A stretch of DNA of 64,000 bases from Palleronia rufa (GCF_000743715.1 NZ_JQEY01000002.1:201620-265619), one strand, 5' to 3'; numbered from the stretch's first letter, positions 1 to 9,785 are shown. Made by a program: numbers and translations. Notes: a model not told the origin generated them from the sequence alone.

Positions 1-305
1 ATGTGGCATTCCCGGACCAGCGGCCAGTTCCTGCACAGGGTCTCGAAGGCCGACAGGTCCACCTCGGCCTGGCTCTGCAACCCGACCATGGCGAACACCT
101 GAACCTCGAATCCCAGCTGCCGGACGTTGACCCTGGCGTGGTAGCCGCCGATGAACCCCGCCTCTTCCAGCGTCCGCACCCGGCGCAGGCAGGGCGGCGC
201 AGAGATGCCCACGCGCTTGGCCAGCTCGACATTGGTCATCCGGCCGTCGCGCTGAAGCTCCGCCAGGATCTTGCGGTCGATTGCGTCGAGTTTCTGTCCG
301 GGCAT
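1..305 (-). CDS. Lrp/AsnC family transcriptional regulator (3' part missing)
   Basis: The reverse strand reads from ATG at 305 leftward off the window edge, giving about 101 residues that start [20 protein letters not shown]. Residues 6-60 form the helix-turn-helix typical of AsnC/Lrp regulators ([13 protein letters not shown], then [11 protein letters not shown] and [14 protein letters not shown]). The C-terminal effector-binding domain begins near residue 65 and is cut by the window. The gene is divergent from trxB, with about 150 bases between the starts. Its target and effector amino acid cannot be told from what is visible. Confidence 0.93.
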   Translation of the reverse strand, partial: MPGQKLDAIDRKILAELQRDGRMTNVELAKRVGISAPPCLRRVRTLEEAGFIGGYHARVNVRQLGFEVQVFAMVGLQSQAEVDLSAFETLCRNWPLVRECH

Positions 306-394
306 GGAGTCCTCAACCCTTTTGCCGAACCCTTACGCCCGACCGTCCCCATGCGCAATAAAGTTTCGCCGCTGGCCTGATTCCCGGTGCGGGG

Positions 395-423
395 TTTCGG
401 CCCGCGTCGCCAGCGCCTATATC
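395..423 (+). promoter_or_regulatory. Candidate sigma-70-type promoter for trxB
   Basis: TTTCGG at 395-400 and TATATC at 418-423 are separated by 17 bases, about 30 bases before the trxB start. The -10 box is good and the -35 is weak. This is motif reading only; no start site is known. Confidence 0.4.
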
Positions 424-453
424 GCGCCGCAACCCGGAGTTCGGAGACAGACC

Positions 454-1458
454 ATGCCGCAGGATCGCCACGTCAAGCTTCTCATCATCGGCTCCGGCCC
501 GGCCGGCTATACCGCCGCCGTCTATGCCGCCCGCGCGATGCTGGACCCGGTGCTGGTCCAGGGCATCCAGCCCGGCGGCCAGCTGACCATCACCACGGAC
601 GTGGAGAACTGGCCGGGCGACGCCTCTGTTCTGGGGCCCGATCTGATGCAGCGGATGGAGCACCACGCCCGCGAGATGGGCGCCGAGATCGTGTCCGACC
701 ATATCTCCTCGGTCGATCTTGGCCGCCGTCCGTTCACCGCCCGGGCCGACAGCGGCATGACCTTTACCGCCGACGCGGTGATCCTGGCCACCGGCGCCCA
801 GGCCAAGTGGCTGGGCCTGCGGTCGGAAGACGCGTTCAAGGGCTTCGGCGTCTCGGCATGCGCCACCTGCGACGGTTTCTTCTACCGCGGCCAGGAGGTC
901 GCCGTGATCGGCGGCGGCAACACCGCCGTCGAGGAGGCGCTGTTTCTCACCAACTTCGCCTCCAGGGTCACCGTGATCCACCGCCGCGACGAATTCCGGG
1001 CCGAAAAGATCCTTCAGAAGCGTCTGATGGACCACCCCAAGGTCAAGGTGATCTGGAACCACCGGCTGGACAGCGTTTACGGAACCGATGCGCCGAAAGG
1101 CGTGGAAGGCGTGCGTCTGGCCCATGTGGACAGCGGCAAGATCACCGATCTGCCGGTCAAGGGCGTGTTCATCGCCATCGGCCACGCGCCGGCGTCCGAG
1201 TTGGTGAAGGACCAGCTGGAAACCCATATGGGCGGCTATGTGGTGACCAAGCCCGATTCGACGGAAACCTCGATCCCCGGGGTTTTCGCGGCGGGTGACC
1301 TGACCGACCACATCTACCGCCAGGCGGTCACCAGCGCCGGGATGGGCTGCATGGCCGCGCTGGAGGCCGAGCGCTGGCTGACCGAACAAAGCCTCGACCA
1401 TGGCAAGGACGAAAGCGAACCGCTGGGCTACGGCGCACCGGTCGAACCGGCCGGCTGA
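454..1458 (+). CDS. trxB: Thioredoxin-disulfide reductase
   Basis: This FAD enzyme uses NADPH to reduce thioredoxin in the cytoplasm. The protein is 334 residues, normal for bacterial TrxB. Visible features are the N-terminal FAD-binding [15 protein letters not shown] (about residues 11-25), the redox-active CATC near residues 136-139, the NADPH-binding [13 protein letters not shown], and the C-terminal FAD motif [11 protein letters not shown]. The ATG at 454 is chosen because a GGAG-type ribosome site lies just upstream and the FAD motif then sits at the usual distance from the start. Longer in-frame starts add a low-complexity stretch overlapping the promoter. The gene is divergent from the Lrp-type regulator, a common pairing. 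Confidence 0.96.
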   Translation: MPQDRHVKLLIIGSGPAGYTAAVYAARAMLDPVLVQGIQPGGQLTITTDVENWPGDASVLGPDLMQRMEHHAREMGAEIVSDHISSVDLGRRPFTARADSGMTFTADAVILATGAQAKWLGLRSEDAFKGFGVSACATCDGFFYRGQEVAVIGGGNTAVEEALFLTNFASRVTVIHRRDEFRAEKILQKRLMDHPKVKVIWNHRLDSVYGTDAPKGVEGVRLAHVDSGKITDLPVKGVFIAIGHAPASELVKDQLETHMGGYVVTKPDSTETSIPGVFAAGDLTDHIYRQAVTSAGMGCMAALEAERWLTEQSLDHGKDESEPLGYGAPVEPAG

Positions 1459-1732
1459 GCCGAGAGAACCGCCTCCTGCCGTGGAACACTCGGTCCGGCA
1501 AGGTCCGGACGCGGCAGCGGACGCACCGATGGCCCGCGATCCGTCCCGTTCGGCGACGAAGCGAACCGCGCCCCTGTTTCATCCGGTCGGGATCTTCCCG
1601 TTTGGGGGGCAGGTGTCCGTCCCTGCCGGCGAAAATGGCTAAAACACCCGGGCAAGGGTTGTGCGGCGGCCGATTTAGGGGGTAATCGCGCCTCGCCCAC
1701 CTCTGGCAGGCTCGAACAGACAGGCCCATCCG

Positions 1733-3439
1733 ATGCAAAAGCAGAATTTCGCTCCGGTCCCGGAGCTCTACGTTTCATACGACAGCGCGCAGAAGCTCAA
1801 GGTCGAGGCGGGCGAACTGCCCTCCCATGACCTCACGCCCCGGCAGACCTGCGATCTCGAACTCCTGATGAACGGCGGCTTCGCGCCGCTGAAGGGCTTT
1901 CTGAGCCAAGAGGATTACGACGGCGTCGTGAACGACATGCGCCTGGCGGATGGAAGCCTCTGGCCCATGCCGATCACCCTGGACGTGTCGGAAAAATTCG
2001 CCGACGCCATCGAGATCGGGCAGGACATCGCGCTGCGCGACCAGGAGGGGGTGATCCTGGCGACCATGACCGTCACCGACAAATGGGTGCCGGACAAGGC
2101 CCATGAAGCGCAAAAGGTGTTCGGCGCGGACGACAGCGCCCATCCGGCCGTGAACTACCTGCACAACCAGGCGGGCCCGGTCTATCTGGGCGGGCCGGTG
2201 ACGGGCATCCAGCAGCCGATCCACTACGATTTCCGCGCCCGGCGCGACACGCCCAACGAATTGCGCGCCTATTTCCGCAAGATGGGCTGGCGCCGGGTCG
2301 TCGCGTTCCAGACCCGCAACCCGCTCCACCGCGCGCACCAGGAACTGACCTTCCGCGCCGCGCGCGAAGCGCAGGCCAACCTGCTGATCCATCCGGTCGT
2401 CGGCATGACCAAGCCCGGCGACGTGGACCACTTCACCCGCGTACGCTGCTACGAGGCCGTGCTCGACAAGTATCCCGCCGCCACCACGCACATGTCGCTG
2501 CTGAACCTGGCCATGCGCATGGCCGGCCCGCGGGAGGCCGTGTGGCACGGGCTGATCCGCAAGAACCACGGTGTCACCCATTTCATCGTCGGCCGCGACC
2601 ACGCCGGTCCGGGCAAGAACTCCGCCGGTGACGATTTCTACGGCCCCTACGACGCGCAGGAACTGTTCAAGCAGCACCAGGAAGAGATGGGCATCGAGAT
2701 GGTGCCGTTCAAACACATGGTCTATGTCCAGGAGCGCGCCCAGTACGAGCCTGCGGACGAAATCGAGGAGGGCGTCACCGTCCTCAACATTTCCGGCACC
2801 GAACTGCGCCGCCGCTTGCAGGAAGGGTTGGAGATCCCCGAATGGTTCTCCTTCCCCGAAGTGGTGAAGGAGCTGCGCCGGACCCGTCCGCCACGCGCCA
2901 ACCAGGGCTTCACCGTGTTCTTCACCGGCTTCTCCGGGTCCGGCAAGTCCACCGTCGCCAACGCGCTCATGGTCAAGCTGATGGAGATGGGCGGCCGGCC
3001 GGTCACACTTCTGGACGGCGACATCGTGCGCAAGAACCTCAGCTCCGAACTCGGCTTCTCGAAAGAGCATCGCGATCTCAACATCCGCCGCATCGGCTAC
3101 GTCGCCTCCGAGATCACCAAGAACGGCGGCATCGCCATCTGCGCGCCGATTGCGCCCTACGCGACCACCCGCCGCGCGGTGCGCGAGGACGTGGAGGCCT
3201 TCGGCGCCTTCGTGGAAATCCACGTGGCCACCCCGCTAGAGGAATGCGAGGCGCGGGACCGCAAGGGACTCTACAAGCTGGCGCGGGCGGGCAAGATCAA
3301 GGAATTCACCGGCATTTCGGACCCCTACGACGTGCCCGAAAGCCCTGAACTCAGGCTCGACACCACCAATGTGGACGTGGATCACTGCGCCCACCAGGTC
3401 CTGCTGAAGCTTGAAAACATGGGGCTGATCGCGGCGTGA
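1733..3439 (+). CDS. sat: Bifunctional sulfate adenylyltransferase / adenylylsulfate kinase
   Basis: This 568-residue fusion makes APS from sulfate and ATP, then phosphorylates it to PAPS, covering both steps of assimilatory sulfate activation. The N-terminal two thirds is an ATP sulfurylase of the Sat type, with QTRNPLHRAH at residues 193-202 and VGRDHAGPG near 287. The C-terminal part from about residue 385 is an APS kinase (CysC), with P-loop GFSGSGKST near 399, LLDGDIVRKNLS, and the lid segment near KEFTGISDPYD. This domain order is familiar in Rhodobacterales. It stands alone, with 274 bases before it in which I see no clear element. No cysH or reductase gene is adjacent. Confidence 0.96.
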   Translation: MQKQNFAPVPELYVSYDSAQKLKVEAGELPSHDLTPRQTCDLELLMNGGFAPLKGFLSQEDYDGVVNDMRLADGSLWPMPITLDVSEKFADAIEIGQDIALRDQEGVILATMTVTDKWVPDKAHEAQKVFGADDSAHPAVNYLHNQAGPVYLGGPVTGIQQPIHYDFRARRDTPNELRAYFRKMGWRRVVAFQTRNPLHRAHQELTFRAAREAQANLLIHPVVGMTKPGDVDHFTRVRCYEAVLDKYPAATTHMSLLNLAMRMAGPREAVWHGLIRKNHGVTHFIVGRDHAGPGKNSAGDDFYGPYDAQELFKQHQEEMGIEMVPFKHMVYVQERAQYEPADEIEEGVTVLNISGTELRRRLQEGLEIPEWFSFPEVVKELRRTRPPRANQGFTVFFTGFSGSGKSTVANALMVKLMEMGGRPVTLLDGDIVRKNLSSELGFSKEHRDLNIRRIGYVASEITKNGGIAICAPIAPYATTRRAVREDVEAFGAFVEIHVATPLEECEARDRKGLYKLARAGKIKEFTGISDPYDVPESPELRLDTTNVDVDHCAHQVLLKLENMGLIAA

Positions 3440-3445
3440 TGCTCG

Positions 3446-3478
3446 GACGGGTCGCGGCCGCACGGGCCGGGACCCGTC
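3446..3478 (+). terminator. GC-rich hairpin after the sat-cysC fusion
   Basis: GACGGGTC (3446-3453) pairs perfectly with GACCCGTC (3471-3478), and the loop contains a nested GCGGCC/GGCCG pairing. It lies 7 bases past the stop. There is no T-run, so it may act as an RNA 3' stabiliser or a factor-dependent site rather than a classical intrinsic terminator. Confidence 0.4.
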
Positions 3479-4068
3479 GCACCGGCGGCAGTCGGACCGG
3501 TTCGCGGGATAGACATATCCGCCGCTCTCCGCCGGCACGGAACTGTGGCTGGAGCATTGCAGCAGGTGCCGTTCCGCGCGCATCGTACAGGCGCAACTCA
3601 TCGCACAGCTTTGCCTTGTCCCCTCCCTGCTGGACGCCTTCGGACACCCGGTGACGGGTCAGGGGCTGCCCGAGCGTTCCTGAGAATCGAGAATCTGCCC
3701 GGCGGGATCATGTGGATTACCTCTGCCGAGGGGGGTGATCGGTGTGCGTGCCAGTTTTTTCGCGCATGGTCGCCCTGACCCGCAGGCGTCGGTCGCGCAG
3801 GGTTTTCGTGCCTGGGCCGCTTTGCCGACCTTACACAGGTCGGGGTATCCCGGGCCCGCATCTTGCCTGCCAGTGGTGCCGAAGGTCTGCTCGTCCGTAC
3901 ATCTCCGTCGCGTCGTCCCGAAGAAAAGTCGGAGCCGATGAGGTCTGTATATCGATGCTTCCGCACGGACCCGCTTTTACCTCTCTCGACGCGGTGCGGG
4001 GATGCGTCCCGGTCCGTGCTCTGCTAGGACGGCAGGGACCCTCGGCCACATCACCGGAGATGCGTTCC
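3479..4068. other. Long non-coding interval before the carboxypeptidase gene
   Basis: About 590 bases contain no reading frame that looks like a protein. One structured element is visible: a 7-base inverted repeat, CCGACCT (3825-3831) and AGGTCGG (3837-3843), with a 5-base spacer. Codon use in the open frames here is unlike the neighbouring genes. It may hold the promoter and leader of the downstream operon; I cannot point to a convincing -35/-10 pair. Confidence 0.4.
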
Positions 4069-5262
4069 ATGACCCTTACCCGCATTGCCGCCGCGCTATG
4101 CCTTGCGCTGCTTGCCGCCCTGCCCGCCCGCGCCTTCGAAACCCAGGCGCGCGCGGCCTATGTCTACGATGTCACCACCGACACCGTCCTTCTGTCGAAG
4201 AACGCCGAAGAGCCGCTGCCGCCGGCCTCCATGTCGAAGTTGATGACGCTCAACATGCTTTTCGAGGCGCTGCGCGACGGACGCGTGGAGATGTCCACCC
4301 GGTTCGCCGTATCCTCGAAGGCCCGCGCCATGGGCGGGTCGACGATGTTTTTGAACGAGCGCGACCGCCCGACGGTAGAGGAGCTGATCCAGGGCATCAT
4401 CGTGATGTCCGGAAACGATGCCTGCGTGGTGGTGGCCGAAGGGCTCGCCGGATCCGAGGACGCCTTCGCGCGGCAGATGACGGAACGGGCGCGCGACCTG
4501 GGGATGACCGACTCCAACTTCACGAACGCGTCCGGCTGGCCCGACCCCGACCACCGGATGTCCATGCAGGACCTGGGCATTCTGGCGACCCGGCTGATCA
4601 CCGAGTTTCCGGATTACTACGGCTATTTCGCGCAGAAAGAGTTCGCCTACGATAATCGCGCGCCGCAGAACCGGTTCAACCGCAATCCGCTGCTGGGCCT
4701 GGGAATCGGGGCCGACGGGCTGAAGACCGGGCACACGCAGGAGGCCGGCTACGGCCTTGTCGGATCCGCGGCGCAAGGGGACCGGCGCATCGTCTTCGCG
4801 ATCACGGGTCTGGAGAGCCAGAATGACCGCGCCGAAGAGGCCGAGCGCATCGTCAGCTGGGCGTTCCGCCAGTTCGTGCAGAAGACCGTGGTCGAAAAGG
4901 GCCAGCGGATCGCGACGGCCGACGTCTGGCTGGGCGCGGAGCGGCAGGTGGACCTGGTGACCATGGCGGACCGCTCCTTGCTGATACCGGCGCTGGAACA
5001 GGGCGGTCTCCAGGCCGAGGCGCGCTTCGTCTCGCCCCTGCGGGCACCCGTCGCGGAGGGAGAGGAGGTCGGCACGCTGGTGGTCTCCATGGCCGGCATG
5101 CCGGACGCGGAACTGCCCCTGGTGGCGGCCCGCACCGTGGCGAAAGGCGGCTTCGTGCCGCGTCTGCGCACTGCCGCGTCGGTCCTGCTGGCCCGGGCCA
5201 TGAACAGGGCGTCCGACGCGACAGCAGAGCCTGGCCCGGACGCCCAGACCGTCACCGAGTGA
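4069..5262 (+). CDS. D-alanyl-D-alanine carboxypeptidase (penicillin-binding protein, S11 family)
   Basis: This periplasmic enzyme trims the terminal D-Ala from peptidoglycan pentapeptides. The 397-residue product has a Sec signal peptide (MTLTRIAAALCLALLAALPARAF, cleavage after ARA), then the three active-site motifs of the family: SMSK with nucleophile near Ser54, SGN near 114 and KTG near 219. A PBP5-type C-terminal beta domain follows, ending without an obvious amphipathic anchor. The ATG at 4069 is preferred over one at 4060 because GGAG at 4056-4059 is properly spaced and the signal peptide then begins cleanly. Its stop overlaps the tmk start by 4 bases, so it heads the operon. Confidence 0.94.
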   Translation: MTLTRIAAALCLALLAALPARAFETQARAAYVYDVTTDTVLLSKNAEEPLPPASMSKLMTLNMLFEALRDGRVEMSTRFAVSSKARAMGGSTMFLNERDRPTVEELIQGIIVMSGNDACVVVAEGLAGSEDAFARQMTERARDLGMTDSNFTNASGWPDPDHRMSMQDLGILATRLITEFPDYYGYFAQKEFAYDNRAPQNRFNRNPLLGLGIGADGLKTGHTQEAGYGLVGSAAQGDRRIVFAITGLESQNDRAEEAERIVSWAFRQFVQKTVVEKGQRIATADVWLGAERQVDLVTMADRSLLIPALEQGGLQAEARFVSPLRAPVAEGEEVGTLVVSMAGMPDAELPLVAARTVAKGGFVPRLRTAASVLLARAMNRASDATAEPGPDAQTVTE

Positions 5263-5891
5263 GCCGCGGCCTCTTCCTTAGCTTCGAGGGGATCGATGGG
5301 TCCGGCAAATCCACCCAGGCGAGGCTGCTGGCCCGGCACCTGCAGGAATGCGGCCGGGAGGTTGTCCTGACCCGGGAACCCGGCGGATCCGAGGGCGCCG
5401 AGGAAATCCGGCGGCTGGTGCTGGAGGGCCCGCCCGACCGTTGGTCCGCAGAGACCGAGCTGTTGCTGTTCACCGCCGCACGGCGCGATCATCTGGAGCG
5501 GCTGATCCGTCCGGCGCTGAGCCGGGGCGCGGTGGTGATTTCGGACCGGTTCGCGGATTCGACGCGGGTGTATCAGGGGCTGACCCGGGGCGATCTGCGG
5601 TCCGCAGTCGATCTGCTACACGACAAGATGATCGGGATGGAACCGGACCGGACGTTCCTTATCGACATGGATCCCGCGCGTGGCCTGGCCCGGGCACTGG
5701 GGCGGCAGGGCGGCGAGGAGCGGTTCGAGAGCTTCGGCCTGGAGATGCAGTCCCGCATGCGCGCGGGTTTTGCGGATCTGGCAAAGGACGCACCGGAGCG
5801 GATCGTCGTCATCGACGGGGCGCGGGACGCCGACGCGGTCGCGCGGTCGGTGATCGAAGCACTGCCATCGGGGGCGGCAGGGGGCGGATGA
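5259..5891 (+). CDS. tmk: Thymidylate kinase
   Basis: This enzyme phosphorylates dTMP to dTDP in the cytoplasm. The 210-residue length is normal. The P-loop FEGIDGSGKST lies at residues 9-19, the dTMP-binding TREPGGSEGAEEIR near 37-50, and the DRFADST motif near 92-98. The GTG start overlaps the carboxypeptidase stop (GTGA), implying translational coupling. Unusually, holB does not follow immediately: 276 bases (5892-6167) separate them, in which I see no convincing gene. Confidence 0.96.
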   Translation: MSRGLFLSFEGIDGSGKSTQARLLARHLQECGREVVLTREPGGSEGAEEIRRLVLEGPPDRWSAETELLLFTAARRDHLERLIRPALSRGAVVISDRFADSTRVYQGLTRGDLRSAVDLLHDKMIGMEPDRTFLIDMDPARGLARALGRQGGEERFESFGLEMQSRMRAGFADLAKDAPERIVVIDGARDADAVARSVIEALPSGAAGGG

Positions 5892-6167
5892 CGCAAGCAT
5901 GGCCCTTTTTCGCTGCCCGCACCCGAAGGCGGAATGATCCGGTGCGGGGCATGGGCGGTGCGCGCGTCCCGACGTGATCTGCCGATGGCGGCGAATGGCC
6001 GGATCGGAGCAAGCCAAAGCTGCCTGACGGACAGAGGGTGGGCGCCGCAAAGCCGGATGCGCGGTTTGCATCGCGGCAACCTCCGGGCGGCCAGGCCGCG
6101 GTCACGCCCCCGCACGGCCGAGGCGACCCCGTGGCGGCGGAGCGCGCGGCGTGCTAGCTGCGGGGCG

Positions 6168-7289
6168 ATGAGCGATCCAGAGGAATACGAACCCGACAGG
6201 GTCGAGGGCGTGCCGCATCCCAGGCAAACCGCCGTTCTCTTTGGGCAGGCCGCGGCGGAGCGGGCGATGCTCGATGCCATTGCCCGCGACAGGCTTCACC
6301 ATGCGTGGCTTCTGACCGGCCCACGCGGCGTCGGCAAGGCGACGCTGGCCTGGCGGATCGCGCGCTTCCTGATCGCCGCTCCAAATCCGGGGGGCATGTT
6401 CGGCGGCCCGGAGACGCTGGACATCGCGGCCGACCATCCGGTAGCGGCGCGCATCGCCGCCCTATCCGAGCCGTCGCTGTTCCTCATGCGTCCCACCCGG
6501 TCCGACACCGGCGCCGAGCGGCGTGACATCACCGTTGACGTGGCGCGGTCCCTGCGCGATTTCCTGCATCTCAGCGCGGCCGACGGAGGCCGTCGCGTGG
6601 TCCTGGTGGACGCGGCCGACCAGCTCAACACCCAATCGGCCAACGCGATCCTGAAACTGGTCGAGGAACCCCCCGCCCGGACCGTGTTCCTGCTGGTCTG
6701 CCACGCGCCGGCGCGTCTGCTGCCGACGATCCGGTCGCGCTGCCGGACTTTGCGGTGCGACCCGCTGTCCGGCCCGGATCTGGCAGAGGCCATCGCCGCC
6801 GCCGGGCTGGATCCCGCGGTCGAGCCTGCCGCGCTGTCCCAGCTTGCCTCCGGCTCCGTCGGAGAGGCCGCGCGCCTCTTGCAGGAGGACGGTCCGGCCA
6901 TCTACGCCGACCTCGTGAGCCTTGGCGCGACCGTGCCCGAAATGGACCGCGCGCGGCTGTTGAAGCTGGCCGATACGGTGACGACGGTCCGCAACCGCGG
7001 CCGGGCGGACGCGGTGTTCCGCCTCATGGACCTCCTTTTGGCCCGGCTGGCGCGGGCCGGCGCGGGGCATCCGCCGGCAGCCGAAGCCGCCCCCGGCGAG
7101 GCCGCGTTGCTGGCGCGGCTGGCACCCTCTGCCGTGGCGGGCCGCGCCTGGGCGACGCTGGCGCAAGAGGTGGGCGAGCGGGTCTCCCACGGGCGGGCGG
7201 TCAACCTTGACCCTTCGGGACTGGTCCTAGATACCGGCCTCAGGATCAACGAGACGGGCCGCGCCCTGCTCACCGGCCGGACCCCATGA
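6168..7289 (+). CDS. holB: DNA polymerase III subunit delta'
   Basis: The clamp-loader delta' subunit is an AAA+-fold protein that helps load the sliding clamp. The 373-residue product has GPRGVGKAT near residues 51-59 and the clamp-loader sequence VLVDAADQLNTQSANAILKLVEEPP, followed by FLLVCHAPARLLPTIRSRCR, which is diagnostic of DnaX/HolB proteins. The zinc-binding cysteines of DnaX are absent, as expected for delta'. The ATG at 6168 gives a normal N-terminus; upstream in-frame starts run into low-complexity arginine-rich sequence. The tmk-holB-tatD order is widely conserved. The stop overlaps tatD as ATGA. Confidence 0.94.
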   Translation: MSDPEEYEPDRVEGVPHPRQTAVLFGQAAAERAMLDAIARDRLHHAWLLTGPRGVGKATLAWRIARFLIAAPNPGGMFGGPETLDIAADHPVAARIAALSEPSLFLMRPTRSDTGAERRDITVDVARSLRDFLHLSAADGGRRVVLVDAADQLNTQSANAILKLVEEPPARTVFLLVCHAPARLLPTIRSRCRTLRCDPLSGPDLAEAIAAAGLDPAVEPAALSQLASGSVGEAARLLQEDGPAIYADLVSLGATVPEMDRARLLKLADTVTTVRNRGRADAVFRLMDLLLARLARAGAGHPPAAEAAPGEAALLARLAPSAVAGRAWATLAQEVGERVSHGRAVNLDPSGLVLDTGLRINETGRALLTGRTP

Positions 7290-8068
7290 CCACGATCACC
7301 GACAGCCACTGCCATCTGGACTTTCCCGACTTCGACGACACGCGCGACGCGGTCGTTGCCCGTGCGCTGGAGGCCGGCGTGGCGCGCATGGTCACCATCT
7401 GCACGCGGCTGGACCGTGCGGACCGGGTCCGCGACATCGCCGAGACCCATGCCCCCGTCTACTGGGCCGCCGGCACCCATCCCATGTCCGCGGCCGACGT
7501 GCCGCTGGTTGCGGTCGAGGACCTCGTGACGCTGGCGGAACATCCCAAGTTCGTCGGCATCGGGGAAACCGGGCTGGACTACCACTACACCGCACAGACC
7601 AGGGCGATTCAGCAGCAGAGCCTGCGCGTGCATATCGAGGCCGCGCGGGCGACCGGCCTGCCGCTTATCATCCACGCCCGCGACGCGGATGAGGACATGG
7701 CCCGGATCCTGACCGAAGAACACGCGGCGGGCGCCTTCGGATGCGTCATGCACTGTTTCTCCTCCTCCGCGGCGCTGGCCGCCGCCGCGCTGGATCTCGG
7801 GTTCTACCTGTCCATGTCCGGTATCGCGGCCTTTCCGAAGTCCGGCGCCCTGCGCGAGATCTTCGCCGCGGCACCGCTCGACCGCATCCTGGTAGAGACG
7901 GACAGCCCCTATCTGGCCCCGCCGCCCCATCGCGGAAAACGCAACGAACCCGCCTTTGCAGCCCATACCGCGCGGGTGGGCGCGGGCATCTTCGGGCTGT
8001 CCGATGAGGCGTTCGCCGCCCGGACGGAGGCGAATTTCGAGCGCCTGTTCCCGAAGGCCGTGGGGTGA
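7286..8068 (+). CDS. tatD: TatD family metal-dependent hydrolase
   Basis: A TIM-barrel DNase/hydrolase of the TatD family, 260 residues. Metal-binding motifs are visible: DSHCHLDF near the N-terminus (HxH), GETGLDYH with the conserved Glu, LIIHARDADEDM, MHCFSSS, and VETDSPYLAPPPHRGKRNEP near the C-terminus. Family members are 3'-5' DNases and may act on D-aminoacyl-tRNA; the true substrate here is unknown. It overlaps holB by ATGA and the next gene by GTGA, so it belongs to the same tight operon. Confidence 0.94.
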   Translation: MTTITDSHCHLDFPDFDDTRDAVVARALEAGVARMVTICTRLDRADRVRDIAETHAPVYWAAGTHPMSAADVPLVAVEDLVTLAEHPKFVGIGETGLDYHYTAQTRAIQQQSLRVHIEAARATGLPLIIHARDADEDMARILTEEHAAGAFGCVMHCFSSSAALAAAALDLGFYLSMSGIAAFPKSGALREIFAAAPLDRILVETDSPYLAPPPHRGKRNEPAFAAHTARVGAGIFGLSDEAFAARTEANFERLFPKAVG

Positions 8069-8862
8069 GCCTGCGATTCACGATCCTGGGCTGCGGCTCA
8101 TCCGGCGGGGTGCCGCGGATCGGCGGACACTGGGGCGATTGCGACCCCGATGAGCCGCGGAACCGCCGCCGCCGTTGTTCCCTGCTGGTCGAGCGCGACG
8201 GACCCAAGGGCACCACGACCGTGCTGATCGACGCCTCCCCCGACATGCGCGCGCAACTGCTCGACGCCGGGGTGGGGCGGCTCGACGGCGTGGCGTTCAC
8301 CCATTCCCACGCGGATCATTGTCATGGGCTGGACGACCTGCGGATGGTGGTCATCAACATGCGCCAGCGGGTGCGGGTCTGGGCGGACGATGCCACCGCC
8401 GACGCGTTGGAGGACCGCTTCGACTACGCGTTTCGCGCGCCGGAGGGCTCTGCCTACCCGCCGATCCTTGACATGAACCGGATCGGGGGGCCGATCACCA
8501 TCGACGGGCCGGGCGGCGACGTGACGCTGACCCCCTTCCCCGTCAGGCACGGCAACATCGACGCGCTGGGGTTCCGGATCGCCGGCCTGGCCTACCTGCC
8601 CGACGCCGGCGCGATGACGGATGCCGCCTGGGCGGCCGTTCACGGGCTGGATATCTGGGTCGTGGACGCTTTGCGCCGGACGCCGCACCCGAGCCATTCG
8701 CACCTTGCGCAGACGCTGGAGTGGATCGCCCGCGCCCGGCCCGCCCGCGCGGTGCTGACCAACATGCACAACGACATGGACTATGCGACGGTCATGGCCG
8801 AAACCCCCGAGGGCATCGAGCCCGCCCATGACATGATGGTATTGCGCCTGGACGACGCGTGA
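8065..8862 (+). CDS. MBL-fold metallo-hydrolase (PhnP-like)
   Basis: The 265-residue product has the metallo-beta-lactamase metal site THSHADHCHGLDDLR near residues 75-90 and a second histidine motif FPVRHGNI. The N-terminus, FTILGCGSSGGVPRIGGHWG, matches the PhnP-like cyclic-phosphodiesterase group of MBL proteins. In Rhodobacterales this gene commonly follows tatD, and there is no phn operon here, so a general phosphodiesterase or nuclease-linked role is more likely than phosphonate breakdown. The GTG start overlaps the tatD stop by 4 bases. Confidence 0.88.
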   Translation: MSLRFTILGCGSSGGVPRIGGHWGDCDPDEPRNRRRRCSLLVERDGPKGTTTVLIDASPDMRAQLLDAGVGRLDGVAFTHSHADHCHGLDDLRMVVINMRQRVRVWADDATADALEDRFDYAFRAPEGSAYPPILDMNRIGGPITIDGPGGDVTLTPFPVRHGNIDALGFRIAGLAYLPDAGAMTDAAWAAVHGLDIWVVDALRRTPHPSHSHLAQTLEWIARARPARAVLTNMHNDMDYATVMAETPEGIEPAHDMMVLRLDDA

Positions 8863-9785
8863 GCGCGCTGCTCGACGTCATCCTGCCGGTGTTCCTGGTC
8901 ATCGGCGGGGGCTATCTGGCCGTCTGGCGGGGGCTGTTTTCGGATGCGTCGGTCGATGGGCTGATGGCGTTCACCCAGGGGTTCGCCATCCCCATGCTGC
9001 TCTTTCGCGCCATCGCCACGCTGGACCTGGGGGCAGAATTCACCTGGCCGCTGCTGGCGTCCTTCTATCTTGGCGCGGTGTCGGGATTTCTGGCCGGGCT
9101 GCTCGGCGCGCGGGCTTTGGGCCGAAGTTGGGAGGACTCGGTCGCCATCGGCTTCTGCGGTCTCTTCTCCAACTCGGTGCTGCTGGGTCTGCCGATCGCG
9201 GAGCGTGCCTTCGGGGCCGAGGCGCTGCGGTTCAACTACGCCATCATCGCCGTCCACGCACCGTTCTGCTACCTTCTGGGCGTCACCGCCATGGAGACGG
9301 TCCGCGCCCGGGGCGCGCCGCTCTCGGGCCTGCCGCGCAAGGTGGGCCGCGCGATGTTCCACAATGCGCTGGTGATCGGAATTGCGCTGGGGTTCGCGGT
9401 CAACCTGGCCGGCATCACCCTGCCCAAGGTGATCGACGACGCGCTGTCGCTGATGATCCGCGCAGCACTTCCGGCGGCGCTGTTCGGTCTGGGCGGGATC
9501 CTGCTGCGCTATCGGATCGAGGGCGACTTGCGGATCATAGCGCTGATCTCCGCCGCATCGCTGGTGCTGCATCCCTCCGTCGCCTGGGTCGCGGGCACGG
9601 CCCTGGGGCTTTCGGTGGACCAGCTGAGGGCGGCGGTCCTGACGGCGGCCATGGCGCCGGGGGTGAACACCTACATCTTTGCCAACATCTACGGCACCGC
9701 CCGGCGCTCTGCCGCATCCGGGGTGCTGATCGGAACGGCCGCGTCGATCCTGTCGGTCTGGGTCTGGCTGCTGATCCTGCCATGA
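8859..9785 (+). CDS. AEC family transporter (auxin efflux carrier type)
   Basis: An integral inner-membrane protein of 308 residues with about ten hydrophobic segments in the two five-helix halves typical of the AEC family. Family members export small organic acids or similar anions; the substrate cannot be read from sequence. Helix-breaking glycines and the ANIYGTARRSAASGVLIGTAASI C-terminal region fit the family. The GTG start overlaps the previous stop (GTGA). It is the last gene of the run starting at 4069 and is followed by hairpins and a repeat. Confidence 0.88.
   Translation: MSALLDVILPVFLVIGGGYLAVWRGLFSDASVDGLMAFTQGFAIPMLLFRAIATLDLGAEFTWPLLASFYLGAVSGFLAGLLGARALGRSWEDSVAIGFCGLFSNSVLLGLPIAERAFGAEALRFNYAIIAVHAPFCYLLGVTAMETVRARGAPLSGLPRKVGRAMFHNALVIGIALGFAVNLAGITLPKVIDDALSLMIRAALPAALFGLGGILLRYRIEGDLRIIALISAASLVLHPSVAWVAGTALGLSVDQLRAAVLTAAMAPGVNTYIFANIYGTARRSAASGVLIGTAASILSVWVWLLILP

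Noticed and set aside
3742-4068. A 109-codon N-terminal extension of the carboxypeptidase
   Set aside because: It would place the signal peptide in mid-protein, and the residues resemble random GC-rich translation. ATG at 4069 has a ribosome site.
5892-6167. A small gene between tmk and holB (MTQAWPFFAARTRRRNDP...)
   Set aside because: The frame is 29 codons and arginine-rich, with no ribosome site or domain. The interval looks non-coding.
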